Source: JBCCMF01 sp038747545 (lineage in GTDB: Bacteria > Bacteroidota > Rhodothermia > Rhodothermales > JBCCMF01). Taken from it: a stretch of 64,000 bases of DNA. The notes beneath the pieces were generated by a model. It was not told where the DNA came from. It did not search any database and saw nothing but the letters and a program-made list of their open reading frames with translations. The position numbers were made by a program, and so were the translations under genes. Positions within the stretch are counted from its first letter, which is position 1. Each line of letters opens with the position of its first letter. Location of the stretch: positions 27,286 through 91,285 of the forward strand of contig JBCDJT010000002.1 in NCBI GenBank assembly GCA_038747545.1, in the 5' to 3' direction. Positions 27,793 to 37,061 of the stretch are shown piece after piece.

Positions 27793-30443
27793 ACGACCCG
27801 CGCCCCTACCCCGACCCGCTGCCACGCCTCACCCGCGTGCTCCGTGCCCTCTGCGCCGACCGCTTCTGGGAAGAAGTCAGCGGCGACCTGCACGAGCTGT
27901 TCCTCGACGACGTGGAGGCGTATGGCGTGGCCCGCGCCAACCGCCGTTACCTGCTCAACGCCTTCCGCTACCTCACGCCCTTCTTCATCAGCCAAACCTC
28001 GGCGTTCGTCGCCCTCCAACCCGCCATGCTCAAACACCACCTCAAGATCTCGACGCGCCACCTCGTGCGCCAGCGGTTCTACTCGCTCATCAACATCAGC
28101 GGCCTGGCAGTGGGCCTGGCGTGCTGCCTGATGATCGTGCTCTTCATCCGCCATGAACTGAGCTACGATCAGCACTTCACTGATGGTGACCGCCTCTACC
28201 GCGTCCTCGACAGCTTCGAGTCCGCCGAGCGGTCAGGGATAGCCAGCGTGACGGCGACGCCCGTGGCCAGCGCGTTGGAAGCCGACTTCCCCGAGGTAGA
28301 GCAGGCTACGCGGATCGCGCCGCAGCTCTACGAGGCGGGGTCAAGCCTCGTGCGCACGGCCAACGATCCGCAGAACCGCTACGAGACCGGCTTTGTCTAC
28401 GCCGATCCCAACTTTTTCGCTGTCTTTGACTTCCCGTTCGTGCAGGGCACGCCCGAGACGGCCTTGGCCGAGCCTCGGACGCTGGTGCTCACGGAGCAGC
28501 GGGCTGCCGAGCTATTCCCCGGGCAGGACCCGGTGGGGCAAACGCTCGTCCTCAACAACGACACCGAAGCGCCCTTCACCGTAACGGGCGTGCTGGCCGA
28601 TCTGCCGTCGAACACGCACTTTCACTTCGACTACCTGATGTCGATGGCGGGCGTGGAGGTGGCGCAGATCCCGAACTGGAGCTTCTCGAACTTCGTGACC
28701 TACGTGAAGCTGCGCGAGGGCGTGGCGGCCCAGGCAGTGAACGCCAAGCTCCCCGCATTCATGGCAACCTACCGGGGCGAGCCGCGGCTGGGCGCGTCGG
28801 CTACGTTCACGCTGCAACCCGTGCAAGACATCCACCTCTATTCGAGCGATATCTATGGCTTCTGGAGCCACGGTAACATCCAGTACGTGTGGCTCTTTGG
28901 CGCCATCGCGGCGTTCATCCTACTGATTGCGGCGATCAACTTCATGAACCTGTCCACAGCACGGTCGGCCAACCGGGCGCGGGAGATCGGACTGCGCAAG
29001 GTGCTGGGCTCGGTGCGGGCCCAAGTGGCTGCGCAGTTCTTGGTGGAGGCCGTGGTCATCAGCGCGCTGGCGATGGGGCTGGCCGTGGCCCTCGTGGCGC
29101 TGGCCCTGCCGTGGTTCAACGCCCTCGCCGACCAATCGCTGACGCTACCGTGGGGCGAGGCGGGCATCTACCCTGCGCTACTCACGACGTTGGTGGCCCT
29201 GGGTCTGCTCGCGGGTGCGTATCCGGCGCTCTACCTCTCGGGCTTCCAGCCCATCCGCGTGCTGAAGGGCAGCCTCAGCATAGGCAGCAAAAGCGGCACG
29301 CTCCGCTCGGCGCTCGTCGTCTTCCAGTTTGCGACGTCGATTGTACTGCTCATCGGCAGCTTGGTGGTGAGCCAGCAGATGGACTTCCTCCAGAACAAGG
29401 CGCTCGGCTTTGAGAAGGACCAAGTGCTCATCGTGGAAGACAGCTTCACGCTGGGCGAGCAGGCTGAGGCGTTCAAGGCCGAACTAGAGCGGATCCCCGG
29501 CGTGCAGCGCAGCACCTCTAGCAGCTTCGTGCCCGTAGAGGGCTACACGTACAACGGCTCGGGGGCGTGGGTAGAAGGCACAGACCCGGCTGAGGGCGAG
29601 ATTGCCGTGGCCAAGTGGTTTGTGGACGATGACTACGCCGAGACGCTGGGCTTGGAACTGGTAGCGGGTCGCTTCTTCGACCCGTCTCGCCCCGGCGATG
29701 CCGAGGCCACCGTGCTCAACGAGGAAGCCGTGGCCGAATTCGGGTTCGACGACCCCATCGGGCAGCGCGTGCGGTCGTACACGCGCCTGGACCCGGAGAC
29801 GGGCGAGCTGGTCTCGGACGCGTACACGGTCATCGGCGTCGTCAAGGACTTCCACTTCCAGTCGATGAAAGACGACATCGGTCCGCTCACCATGGTGCCT
29901 GGCCAGGGCGGTCAAGCTACACTCATCAAGCTCAGCACGGATGACGTGCAAAACACGCTGGCACAGGTCGAAGCTTTGTGGACGCGGTTCGTGCCCGAGC
30001 AGCCCTTCCGCTACAACTTCTTGGACGAGCGGTTCGCGCAGATGTACACCTTCGAGGCGCGCGTGGGCCGCTTGTTCGGCGTCTTCACTGCGCTGGCGAT
30101 GCTGGTGGCGTGCCTCGGGCTGTTTGCGCTGGCCGCCTTCATGACCGAGCAGCGACGGCAGGAGGTCGGCATCCGCAAGGTGCTCGGCGCCTCGCTGGCG
30201 CAGATCATCGTCCTGCTCACGCGCCACTTCGCCATGCTGGTGGGCATTGCCTTTATCGTAGCTGCCCCGGTGGGCTACCTGCTGATGAGCCGCTGGCTGC
30301 AGGACTTCAGCTACCACGCGCCCATCTCGCTGACGGTCTTCCTCGTGGCGGGCGTGTCGGCGCTCGTCATCGCCGTGCTGACGATCAGCTACCAAGCTAC
30401 GAGGGCGGCGCTGGCCAACCCAGCGGAGAGTTTGCGACAGTAA
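27786..30443 (+). CDS. FtsX-type ABC permease with N-terminal prefix domain
   Basis: 885 residues. The first 85 residues (RLTRVLRALCADRFWEEVSG, then DDVEAYGVARANRRYLLNAF) form the permease prefix domain found behind PadR regulators. Then comes the double FtsX/MacB layout: helix around 100-125 (YSLINISGLAVGLACCLMIV), MacB-PCD domain, helices with SANRAREIGLRKVLGSVRAQ, a second periplasmic domain, and a C-terminal FtsX block with QRRQEVGIRKVLGASLAQI. Start ATG 27786 overlaps the padR stop. No ATPase is adjacent. Function in export or envelope signalling is inferred from the family. Confidence 0.92.
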   Translation: MVDDPRPYPDPLPRLTRVLRALCADRFWEEVSGDLHELFLDDVEAYGVARANRRYLLNAFRYLTPFFISQTSAFVALQPAMLKHHLKISTRHLVRQRFYSLINISGLAVGLACCLMIVLFIRHELSYDQHFTDGDRLYRVLDSFESAERSGIASVTATPVASALEADFPEVEQATRIAPQLYEAGSSLVRTANDPQNRYETGFVYADPNFFAVFDFPFVQGTPETALAEPRTLVLTEQRAAELFPGQDPVGQTLVLNNDTEAPFTVTGVLADLPSNTHFHFDYLMSMAGVEVAQIPNWSFSNFVTYVKLREGVAAQAVNAKLPAFMATYRGEPRLGASATFTLQPVQDIHLYSSDIYGFWSHGNIQYVWLFGAIAAFILLIAAINFMNLSTARSANRAREIGLRKVLGSVRAQVAAQFLVEAVVISALAMGLAVALVALALPWFNALADQSLTLPWGEAGIYPALLTTLVALGLLAGAYPALYLSGFQPIRVLKGSLSIGSKSGTLRSALVVFQFATSIVLLIGSLVVSQQMDFLQNKALGFEKDQVLIVEDSFTLGEQAEAFKAELERIPGVQRSTSSSFVPVEGYTYNGSGAWVEGTDPAEGEIAVAKWFVDDDYAETLGLELVAGRFFDPSRPGDAEATVLNEEAVAEFGFDDPIGQRVRSYTRLDPETGELVSDAYTVIGVVKDFHFQSMKDDIGPLTMVPGQGGQATLIKLSTDDVQNTLAQVEALWTRFVPEQPFRYNFLDERFAQMYTFEARVGRLFGVFTALAMLVACLGLFALAAFMTEQRRQEVGIRKVLGASLAQIIVLLTRHFAMLVGIAFIVAAPVGYLLMSRWLQDFSYHAPISLTVFLVAGVSALVIAVLTISYQATRAALANPAESLRQ

Positions 30444-30483
30444 GAGCAAGAGAGATCGGCGTAGAGGCAGACAGGCTGGCCAG

Positions 30484-30504
30484 ATTACCCCAATGCGGGT
30501 ATTG
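30484..30504 (+). promoter_or_regulatory. Inverted-repeat element, PPC paralog 1
   Basis: A 21-nt element, ATTACCCCAA..CGGGTATTG, with arms TACCC/GGGTA. It matches 19 of 21 bases with the element at 32527-32547. It ends exactly 59 nt before the ATG, as does the other copy. A likely operator or activator site shared by the two paralogs. Confidence 0.6.
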
Positions 30505-30563
30505 GCCGTAACGAAGCCGCAGGATAACCTACTGTTTTCCCTCCACCTGCGATTTCGAACCTC

Positions 30564-32336
30564 ATGAAAACGATTGCTTGGCTGGCTGTGCTAGGTCTTG
30601 TCAGCAGCGCCTCGGCTTTTGCACAAGTGGAGACACCATCCACGCGCGATCAGAACGGCTGCCCGGCTGCCCGCAGCGGAAACGGACCGCTCAACATCAG
30701 CTACGGCGGTGCCCTGTCTAGCAGCGATGACATGCTTGAGGAGCGCCTGTACTATGACACGTGCACGATCCGGCTCAACGAAGGCGAGCGGGTGGTGATT
30801 GATCTGACCTCTGACGCGTTTGACACCTACCTCTTCGTGCGATCGCCCAGCGGCGAGGTGACGCAGAACAACGACCACGAAGGCTTCACCAACCGCTCGC
30901 GCATTGAGCTCGGCGCTACCGAGACTGGGGACTGGCTGATCGGATTCACCTCGCGGTACGAGAAGAAAACAGGTGCATACCGAGTGACCATAACGACGAC
31001 GGCGCAGGACAGCGAGCACAGCTTCATCACCCGAACGGGCAGCCTCGCTGCTATCATCTCAGAAATGATGGCTCGTGAGGACGGCAATTCGTACGTCATA
31101 AACGTGACCGCTGGGCAGCGCGTTATCGCAGACCTCACCTCGTCAGATTTTGACCCGTATCTGATCCTGATCGACCCCAGTGGGAATAAGACGCGGAACG
31201 ACGACTATGAAGGCGCCTCTGACCGATCGCGCATCGCGCTGACGGCCAGGGAAAGTGGGGAGTGGAAAGTGATAGTCACGAGCTCTAAGGCAGGCGATGC
31301 AGGAAGCTATACGCTTCAGATAAATCGGCCAATCGCCAATATTATGGGCTCACTTGACGACGAAGATGACCAACTCAGCAGCGGCGAATACGCCGACGTT
31401 TATACCGTGGATCTGGCGGCTGGGGAGGATATCGAGATCAGCGTGGTCTCCTTCTACATAGAGCCCTTCGTAATTCTGATTGACCCCAACGGCGAACAAA
31501 CGCAGAACTATGCCTACAGAGACATAACTAGCCACGCGGCCATCGAGCTAACGGCAGGCGTAACCGGAGCGTGGACCATCATTGTGACAAGCGTTAAGCC
31601 CGGAGAGACTGGGAAGTACCTGCTAAGTACAACGCCCAGCACCAGGGAAGGCGGGCGTGTGGGCAGCGCAATGAGCCCCTCTGGAGGCGCTGGCAGCAGT
31701 GCGCTCCAGGGCACGCTCAGCAGCAGTGACCGCACGCTCAACAAGGGCGAATACTACGACGCTTACTACGTGACCGTAAACGAGGGCGATCGCATCCAGG
31801 CGGCGCTGACGTCGAATGACTTCGACACCTACCTCGTGGCCATGTCATCCAGCGGCGATCGGCAAGAGAACGACGATGTCGATGGCTCGGAGAACCGTTC
31901 CAAACTCGACTTCCGCGCGACCGAGGACGGCCAGTGGCGCATCATAGCGACGTCGTACGACGGTGGCGAGCGCGGCGCGTACAACCTGGAGCTGACGCCT
32001 TCACCCGTCACAGGCCCTGCGGCCGAACAAGCCTTCTATGGCACACTCCGTGCGGGCGACCGCACACTGGACAGCGGCGAGTACTACGATGTTTACTACT
32101 TCCGGGCTGAGGCAGGGCAAACAATCACGGTCAAGATGACTTCGCTCGACTTTGATACCTACCTCCTTGTGGCTGACCCGAGTGGGGAGATGACAGAAAA
32201 CGACGACTTCCGCGACTCGAAGAACCGCTCGCGTGTGGATCTGACCGCCCAAGAGACCGGGGAGTGGCGCGTGACGGTGACCTCGTACAAGCCCGGCGAG
32301 ACGGGTGTCTATGGTCTAGAACTAGTGGTGGAATAA
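30564..32336 (+). CDS. Secreted protein of five PPC (pre-peptidase C-terminal) domains
   Basis: 590 residues. Signal peptide MKTIAWLAVLGLVSSASAFA. The mature protein is five beta-sandwich PPC repeats of about 95 residues, each with the pattern hydrophobic-DLTS..FDTYL, then S/P-GE..NDD, then SR(I/V)xLxA, then GxWxVxVTS, then G.Y.L. Repeat 1 carries two Cys (CPAARSGNGPL and YDTC), which may form a disulfide. PPC domains normally trail secreted proteases; here there is no catalytic domain at all. Repeats 4 and 5 are close copies of those in the M48 protein downstream. It could be an adhesin, a decoy or a partner of that protease. Confidence 0.85.
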   Translation: MKTIAWLAVLGLVSSASAFAQVETPSTRDQNGCPAARSGNGPLNISYGGALSSSDDMLEERLYYDTCTIRLNEGERVVIDLTSDAFDTYLFVRSPSGEVTQNNDHEGFTNRSRIELGATETGDWLIGFTSRYEKKTGAYRVTITTTAQDSEHSFITRTGSLAAIISEMMAREDGNSYVINVTAGQRVIADLTSSDFDPYLILIDPSGNKTRNDDYEGASDRSRIALTARESGEWKVIVTSSKAGDAGSYTLQINRPIANIMGSLDDEDDQLSSGEYADVYTVDLAAGEDIEISVVSFYIEPFVILIDPNGEQTQNYAYRDITSHAAIELTAGVTGAWTIIVTSVKPGETGKYLLSTTPSTREGGRVGSAMSPSGGAGSSALQGTLSSSDRTLNKGEYYDAYYVTVNEGDRIQAALTSNDFDTYLVAMSSSGDRQENDDVDGSENRSKLDFRATEDGQWRIIATSYDGGERGAYNLELTPSPVTGPAAEQAFYGTLRAGDRTLDSGEYYDVYYFRAEAGQTITVKMTSLDFDTYLLVADPSGEMTENDDFRDSKNRSRVDLTAQETGEWRVTVTSYKPGETGVYGLELVVE

Positions 32337-32526
32337 GTCGCGTAGCCTGTGCCGCGAACGGCTGTGCTGGCGGTGGCGCATGCAAGATACGCAGCGCATC
32401 ATCTCCCGATAAAGGAGATACGCTTCATGATAGCTCCGGTGCGTCAGTCGGTAGTGGGCAGCTAGGGGCGCATCTGTGGCCTGTTGTAGCGCCAAAGAGG
32501 GGGTTTTAGGAGGCAGCGCGCTACGT

Positions 32527-32547
32527 ATTACCCCAAGCCGGGTATTG
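32527..32547 (+). promoter_or_regulatory. Inverted-repeat element, PPC paralog 2
   Basis: The second copy of the 21-nt element (ATTACCCCAA..CGGGTATTG, arms TACCC/GGGTA), again ending 59 nt before the ATG. The remainder of the 270-bp gap (32337-32606) shows no gene or terminator that I can support. Confidence 0.6.
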
Positions 32548-32606
32548 TGCCCTCTCAATGAGCACATGTAGTCTGCGCCTAACGTTCCACCTACTTTCCC
32601 GATGTC

Positions 32607-34610
32607 ATGAAGTCGCTCGTCTGGCTGGCCTTGTTCAGCCTCCTTGGTCTCACATCCGCCGTTGCCCAAGAGCAGATCACCGTCAAGCACTCGTGCAGCT
32701 ACATCGGCGAGCTGCCGGATGAAACGCTGTGGAGCTTCGCGTCAGACATGGAGGCGCAGGACGCTGTGGCGCGCGTGATGAACTTCACGGGGCTGCCGCA
32801 GAACTTCGACATCATGGCCGCCAACGTGCCCAACGCGGCGGCGGTGATCCGCGGCGAGCGGCGGCTGATCCTCTACAACCAAGGCTTCATGGAGCGCGTG
32901 GCCAACGCCACCAGCAACGACTGGGCCGCCATCAGCATCATGGCGCACGAGATTGGCCACCACCTCTCGGGCCATACGCTGGAAGCCGGCGGGAGCCGTC
33001 CGAAGATCGAGCTGGAGTCCGACCGCTTCTCGGGCTACGTGCTCCAGCGCATGGGCGCCAGCCTGGAAGACGCACAGATCGCCATGCGCACGCTGGCCAG
33101 CGACCGGGGCAGCGACACCCACCCCGCTAAGAGCGCCCGCCTCGCGGCGATCCAAAACGGCTGGATGGCCGCCCGCGACCAGAACGGCGGGGCCGTCCGC
33201 GATCAGCAGCCTGTCACGCGCAACGACGTACCCGTGCAACCCACGGTAGCTGACAACGACGCCTGCCCAGCCGCCCGCAGCGGCAGCGGCCCCCTCAGCG
33301 TCAGCTACAACGGCACGCTCTCGCCCAGCGACGACCAGCTCAACGACGGCGAGCACTATGACGTGTGCGGCATTGCGCTGAACCAGGGCGAGCAGGTAGT
33401 GCTCGATCTCACGTCTAACGCGTTCGACACGCACCTCTTCGTCATTTCGCCCAGCGGCGAGATCACGCAGAACGACGACTACGAGGGCTCCACCAACCGC
33501 TCGCGCATCGAGCTCGACGCCACCGAGAGCGGCAACTGGCGCGTGGGCGTCACCTCGTATGCGGGCGGCGAGACGGGGGCGTATCAGGTGAACGTAACGG
33601 CATCGCGTGGCGGCAGCGGCGGCGGTGGCCTCGCCACGTACACGGAAAGCCTCGCCGCGGGCGATGCTCAGCTCAACAGCGGGGAGTATGTGGATGGATA
33701 CCGGGTCAATGTCACCGCCGGACAGCGCATTTTCATTGACCTCACCTCGTCAGAATTCGACCCGTTCTTGATTCTGGTCGACCCCAACGGCGAGCGCACG
33801 CAGAACGACGATTTCGAAGGCTCCAGCAGCCAATCACGCATCGACTTGACGGCTGGTACGAGTGGCGAGTGGAATGTGTTGGTGACGAGCTACAAGCCGG
33901 GTGAGGCCGGTGCGTACACGTTGCAAATGAGCCCGCCGCTCGGTAGCGGTGGTAAGGGCGGCAGTGGCGGAGGCGGCCTACGGGGCACGCTCAGCAGCAG
34001 CGACCGCACGCTCAACAAGGGCGAATACTACGACGCCTACTACGTGACCGTAAACGAGGGCGACCGCATCCAGGCGGCGCTGACGTCGAACGACTTCGAC
34101 ACCTACCTCGTCGCCATGTCATCCAGCGGGGATCGGCAAGAGAACGACGATGTCGATGGCTCGAAGAACCGCTCTGAACTGGACTTTCGCGCCACAGAGG
34201 AAGGCCAATGGCGCATCTTTGTCACGTCGTATGCCGGTGGCGAGCAAGGCGCGTACAACCTCGATCTCACGCCCTCGCCCACGTCGGGCGCGGTCGCTTC
34301 GCAGGCCTTCCGTGGCGAGCTCAACGCCAACGACCGCACGCTAGACAGCGGCGAGTACTACGACGTCTACTACTTCCAAGCGAACGCCGGGCAGACCGTG
34401 ACCGTAGAGATGACCTCGCTCGACTTCGACACGTACATCGTGGTGGCTGACCCGCGCGGTGGTAAAACCGACAACGACGACTTCCGCGACTCGAAGAACG
34501 TCTCGCGACTGGAGCTGACGGCCCAGGAGAGCGGGGAGTGGCGCGTCACGGTGACCTCGTACCAGCCGGGCGAGACGGGCGCCTATCGCCTGGACGTGAG
34601 CGTTCGCTGA
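32607..34610 (+). CDS. Secreted M48-family metalloprotease with four PPC domains
   Basis: 667 residues. Signal peptide MKSLVWLALFSLLGLTSAVA, then an M48 zinc-protease domain: HEIGHH at 114-119 with His114, Glu115 and His118, and the third ligand Glu135 in KIELESDRFSG. No membrane helices, unlike HtpX, so the enzyme is periplasmic or secreted. Four PPC repeats follow, joined by Gly/Ser-rich linkers (GSGGKGGSGGGG). The first has the same Cys pair as the upstream paralog. One 181-nt stretch (33983-34163) is nearly identical to 31709-31889. The pair probably arose by duplication, with gain or loss of the protease domain. Confidence 0.92.
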   Translation: MKSLVWLALFSLLGLTSAVAQEQITVKHSCSYIGELPDETLWSFASDMEAQDAVARVMNFTGLPQNFDIMAANVPNAAAVIRGERRLILYNQGFMERVANATSNDWAAISIMAHEIGHHLSGHTLEAGGSRPKIELESDRFSGYVLQRMGASLEDAQIAMRTLASDRGSDTHPAKSARLAAIQNGWMAARDQNGGAVRDQQPVTRNDVPVQPTVADNDACPAARSGSGPLSVSYNGTLSPSDDQLNDGEHYDVCGIALNQGEQVVLDLTSNAFDTHLFVISPSGEITQNDDYEGSTNRSRIELDATESGNWRVGVTSYAGGETGAYQVNVTASRGGSGGGGLATYTESLAAGDAQLNSGEYVDGYRVNVTAGQRIFIDLTSSEFDPFLILVDPNGERTQNDDFEGSSSQSRIDLTAGTSGEWNVLVTSYKPGEAGAYTLQMSPPLGSGGKGGSGGGGLRGTLSSSDRTLNKGEYYDAYYVTVNEGDRIQAALTSNDFDTYLVAMSSSGDRQENDDVDGSKNRSELDFRATEEGQWRIFVTSYAGGEQGAYNLDLTPSPTSGAVASQAFRGELNANDRTLDSGEYYDVYYFQANAGQTVTVEMTSLDFDTYIVVADPRGGKTDNDDFRDSKNVSRLELTAQESGEWRVTVTSYQPGETGAYRLDVSVR

Positions 34611-34696
34611 AGGGGCGTGCAATGAGTACCTTAACGGGTGGGCGCCGCGGCCGATACACGCTGCGTCCATCCGTTTCGTTTTACGGTCGCTTTGCC

Positions 34697-35566
34697 ATGC
34701 GCGTGCTCATTGCCTCCCTATTCGCTGTCACTATGCTCACGGCGTGCGATGCAACCACGCCCATCGCCCCCGATGCGCCGTACACGCAGGCTGAGGTCGA
34801 TGCGCTGGTAGCGCGATGGAATGAGGGTCAACCATCGTTCGGGGAAATCACGGCCATGTACCTCGCAGCATTTGGACGGGGCGAAGTGCCTGAGTTTACG
34901 CACGAGAGCTCTCGCGACCACAACAGGGCTTTTATGGCGTCGATGGATCTAATGATGAACTTGTACCACTGGTCTCGAGACGGATACGAAGCACTTCCGT
35001 CGGACCGCGCAGCAGCCTTCAAGGCTGGCGTTGAGCGTTTCACCGAGTCTCATGCTTTGGTGTTGCAAGATCGACCACACATTGCCGGCAGATTGGGCGA
35101 GCAGGCGTTGCAAGTAAGTCTGCACCCTCGGCACGAAGCCGTACTTCCCGATGCGTCAACCCGTTTGTACTATCTCCAACTCGCTTTGGAGTACGGCCCC
35201 ATCCAAGAGTGGAGCGTCTGGACCTACCACCTCGAACAGCTGCAAGCGACTCACTGGCATAGTGCGGCTGACATGGCTCGGCGCGGCCTGATTCAGCTTG
35301 CCGCAAAGGAGCAAGCCTATTACGCTGAGGTCTCGCTCGCCAAGCGTTTCTACGGATGGCTCATCAAGCACACACCCGAAAGCCTGCAGACACCACCGTC
35401 TGGCGATGAGGTAGACCCCGCTGATTGGGAGGACTTTCTCCACGAAATGGAGGAGCCATGGAGACCACATCAGCAGTTCAAGGTGGTAGAAGGCCAAGTT
35501 GAGCCCGATGCGTCCAGAACGGTCGATGTCACTGACATCCGCACCCGGCTGATGGCGCTGCTCTAG
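34697..35566 (+). CDS. Lipoprotein of unknown function
   Basis: 289 residues. A short signal peptide ends in the lipobox LTAC, giving Cys16 as the lipidated residue. The rest is mostly helical and acidic/aromatic (HNRAFMASMDLMMNLYHWSR; YYLQLALEYGPIQEWSVWTY). I do not recognise a family. I chose ATG 34697 since it yields a normal lipoprotein signal; the longer frame reads through the end of the protease gene. Codon use looks less GC-biased than its neighbours (many A/T-ending codons), which could indicate a more recent arrival, though I did not count this. Confidence 0.75.
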   Translation: MRVLIASLFAVTMLTACDATTPIAPDAPYTQAEVDALVARWNEGQPSFGEITAMYLAAFGRGEVPEFTHESSRDHNRAFMASMDLMMNLYHWSRDGYEALPSDRAAAFKAGVERFTESHALVLQDRPHIAGRLGEQALQVSLHPRHEAVLPDASTRLYYLQLALEYGPIQEWSVWTYHLEQLQATHWHSAADMARRGLIQLAAKEQAYYAEVSLAKRFYGWLIKHTPESLQTPPSGDEVDPADWEDFLHEMEEPWRPHQQFKVVEGQVEPDASRTVDVTDIRTRLMALL

Positions 35567-35589
35567 CGGGCGCGGCGCACAGGTTTTCA

Positions 35590-35612
35590 GCGCAAGAAGG
35601 TGTATCTTGCGC
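35590..35612. terminator. Small hairpin after the lipoprotein gene
   Basis: An 8-bp perfect stem GCGCAAGA/TCTTGCGC with a 7-nt loop, 23 nt after the lipoprotein stop. No T-tract follows on the plus strand, so termination is only possible, not shown. Confidence 0.4.
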
Positions 35613-35664
35613 AGCACAGGCGGAGGATCTTCCGACCTGAGACCTGTCGACCTTCGACCGCCCC

Positions 35665-36222
35665 ATGCACCGCTGGCTCAAACTCGCCAACTCCATCGAC
35701 CGCTTCGCCGACCGGACGGGGCAGGCGGTGTACTGGCTGACGCTGGCGATGGTGCTGATTGGCGCGTTCAACGCGGTGGCGCGCTACCTGGACCGCTACA
35801 CGGGCCTCGGCCTCAGCTCGAACGGCTACATCGAAGCGCAGTGGTACCTGTTCAGCCTCGTCTTCTTGCTGGCCGCTGCCTACACGCTGCGCCACGACGG
35901 GCACGTGCGCGTGGATGTGCTCTACGGGCGCCTCTCCAAGCGCGGGCAAGCGTGGATCAACCTCTTGGGCACCGTGCTCTTCCTGATGCCGTTCTGCCTC
36001 GTCATGCTGTGGGTGTCGTGGCCTACGGTCGTCAATTCGTGGGCGGTCCTCGAAGTCTCGCCCGACCCCGGCGGCCTGCCGCGCTACCCCATCAAGACGA
36101 TGATCCCGGTGGCGTTTCTGCTGCTGCTCATCCAGGCCACGTCGATGCTGATCCATCAGGTGGCCGTGTTGCGCGGCGTAGCGCCTGCTGCCGAAGAACA
36201 CAGCGCAGCGGTGGACCGTTAG
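35665..36222 (+). CDS. TRAP transporter small permease (DctQ), without partners
   Basis: 185 residues with four membrane helices, the DctQ fold: LTLAMVLIGAFNAVARYL, then EAQWYLFSLVFLLAAAYTLR followed by DGHVRVDVLYGRLS, the DctQ signature loop. DctQ normally works with a large permease (DctM) and a binding protein (DctP) to import carboxylates with Na+. Neither gene is in the window, so the partners lie elsewhere or are lost. It precedes yebC by 46 bp on the same strand but is functionally unrelated to it. Confidence 0.9.
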   Translation: MHRWLKLANSIDRFADRTGQAVYWLTLAMVLIGAFNAVARYLDRYTGLGLSSNGYIEAQWYLFSLVFLLAAAYTLRHDGHVRVDVLYGRLSKRGQAWINLLGTVLFLMPFCLVMLWVSWPTVVNSWAVLEVSPDPGGLPRYPIKTMIPVAFLLLLIQATSMLIHQVAVLRGVAPAAEEHSAAVDR

Positions 36223-36268
36223 CGCGCCTCACTTCGCTACATCCACCCTCCAACTCCGTCCGCAGGCT

Positions 36269-37018
36269 ATGGCAGGACATAATAAATGGTCGAAGATTAA
36301 GCGGCAGAAGGCCGTCACCGATGCGCGGCGCTCGAAGGCGTGGGCGCGCATCACCCGCGACATCATGGTGGCCGCGCGCGATGGCGGCGGCGACCCGAGC
36401 ATGAACGCCAAGCTGGCCCTGGCGGTGGACAAGGCCAAGGGCGAGAACATGCCGAAGGACAACATCGAGCGCGCCATCAAGCGCGGCACGGGCGAGATCG
36501 AAGGCGCCGACTACGTGGAGATGACGTACGAGGGCTACGCCCCCGGCGGCATCGCGCTCTTCATCGACGCCCTCACCGACAACACCAACCGTACCGTGGC
36601 CGACATCCGCGCCATCCTTAACAAGGCAGGCGGCAGCCTGGGGCAGAGCGGTTCGGTGGCGTTTCAGTTTAACCGCAAGGGCATCTTCGACATCCCAGTG
36701 GGCGAGCATGACGAGATGGAGCTGTTCGAGCTCGTAGCCGAGGCGGGTGCCGAAGACCTCGTGGCCGAAGACGACAGCTTCACTGTGACCACCGCGGTGG
36801 AGCACTTCGGCGACGTGCAGGCCGCGCTGAGCGAGGCGGGCGTAGAGGTAGAAGAGGCCAGCCTCCAGCAGATCCCCATCACCACCACCGCGCTGCCGAC
36901 GAAGCAGGCGCAGACCGTCCTCGCCGTCATCGACAAACTCGAAGAGCATCAGGACATCCAAGCTGTCTTCTCTACGCTCGAAGTAGACGATGCGACCCTT
37001 GCTGAGCTAGACGCCTAG
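36269..37018 (+). CDS. yebC: YebC/PmpR-family regulator or translation factor
   Basis: 249 residues, the usual length. Opens with MAGHNKWSKIKRQKA, the family hallmark, then NIERAIKRGTGE and YEGYAPGGIALFIDALTDN. YebC proteins were described as DNA-binding regulators; YebC2-type members have since been linked to translation of proline-rich stretches. It lies 43 bp upstream of ruvC, the classic yebC-ruvC arrangement. Confidence 0.97.
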   Translation: MAGHNKWSKIKRQKAVTDARRSKAWARITRDIMVAARDGGGDPSMNAKLALAVDKAKGENMPKDNIERAIKRGTGEIEGADYVEMTYEGYAPGGIALFIDALTDNTNRTVADIRAILNKAGGSLGQSGSVAFQFNRKGIFDIPVGEHDEMELFELVAEAGAEDLVAEDDSFTVTTAVEHFGDVQAALSEAGVEVEEASLQQIPITTTALPTKQAQTVLAVIDKLEEHQDIQAVFSTLEVDDATLAELDA

Positions 37019-37061
37019 CGATCACCACCCGCTGCCTCTCCATCGTCAATCCCTAACCGCC

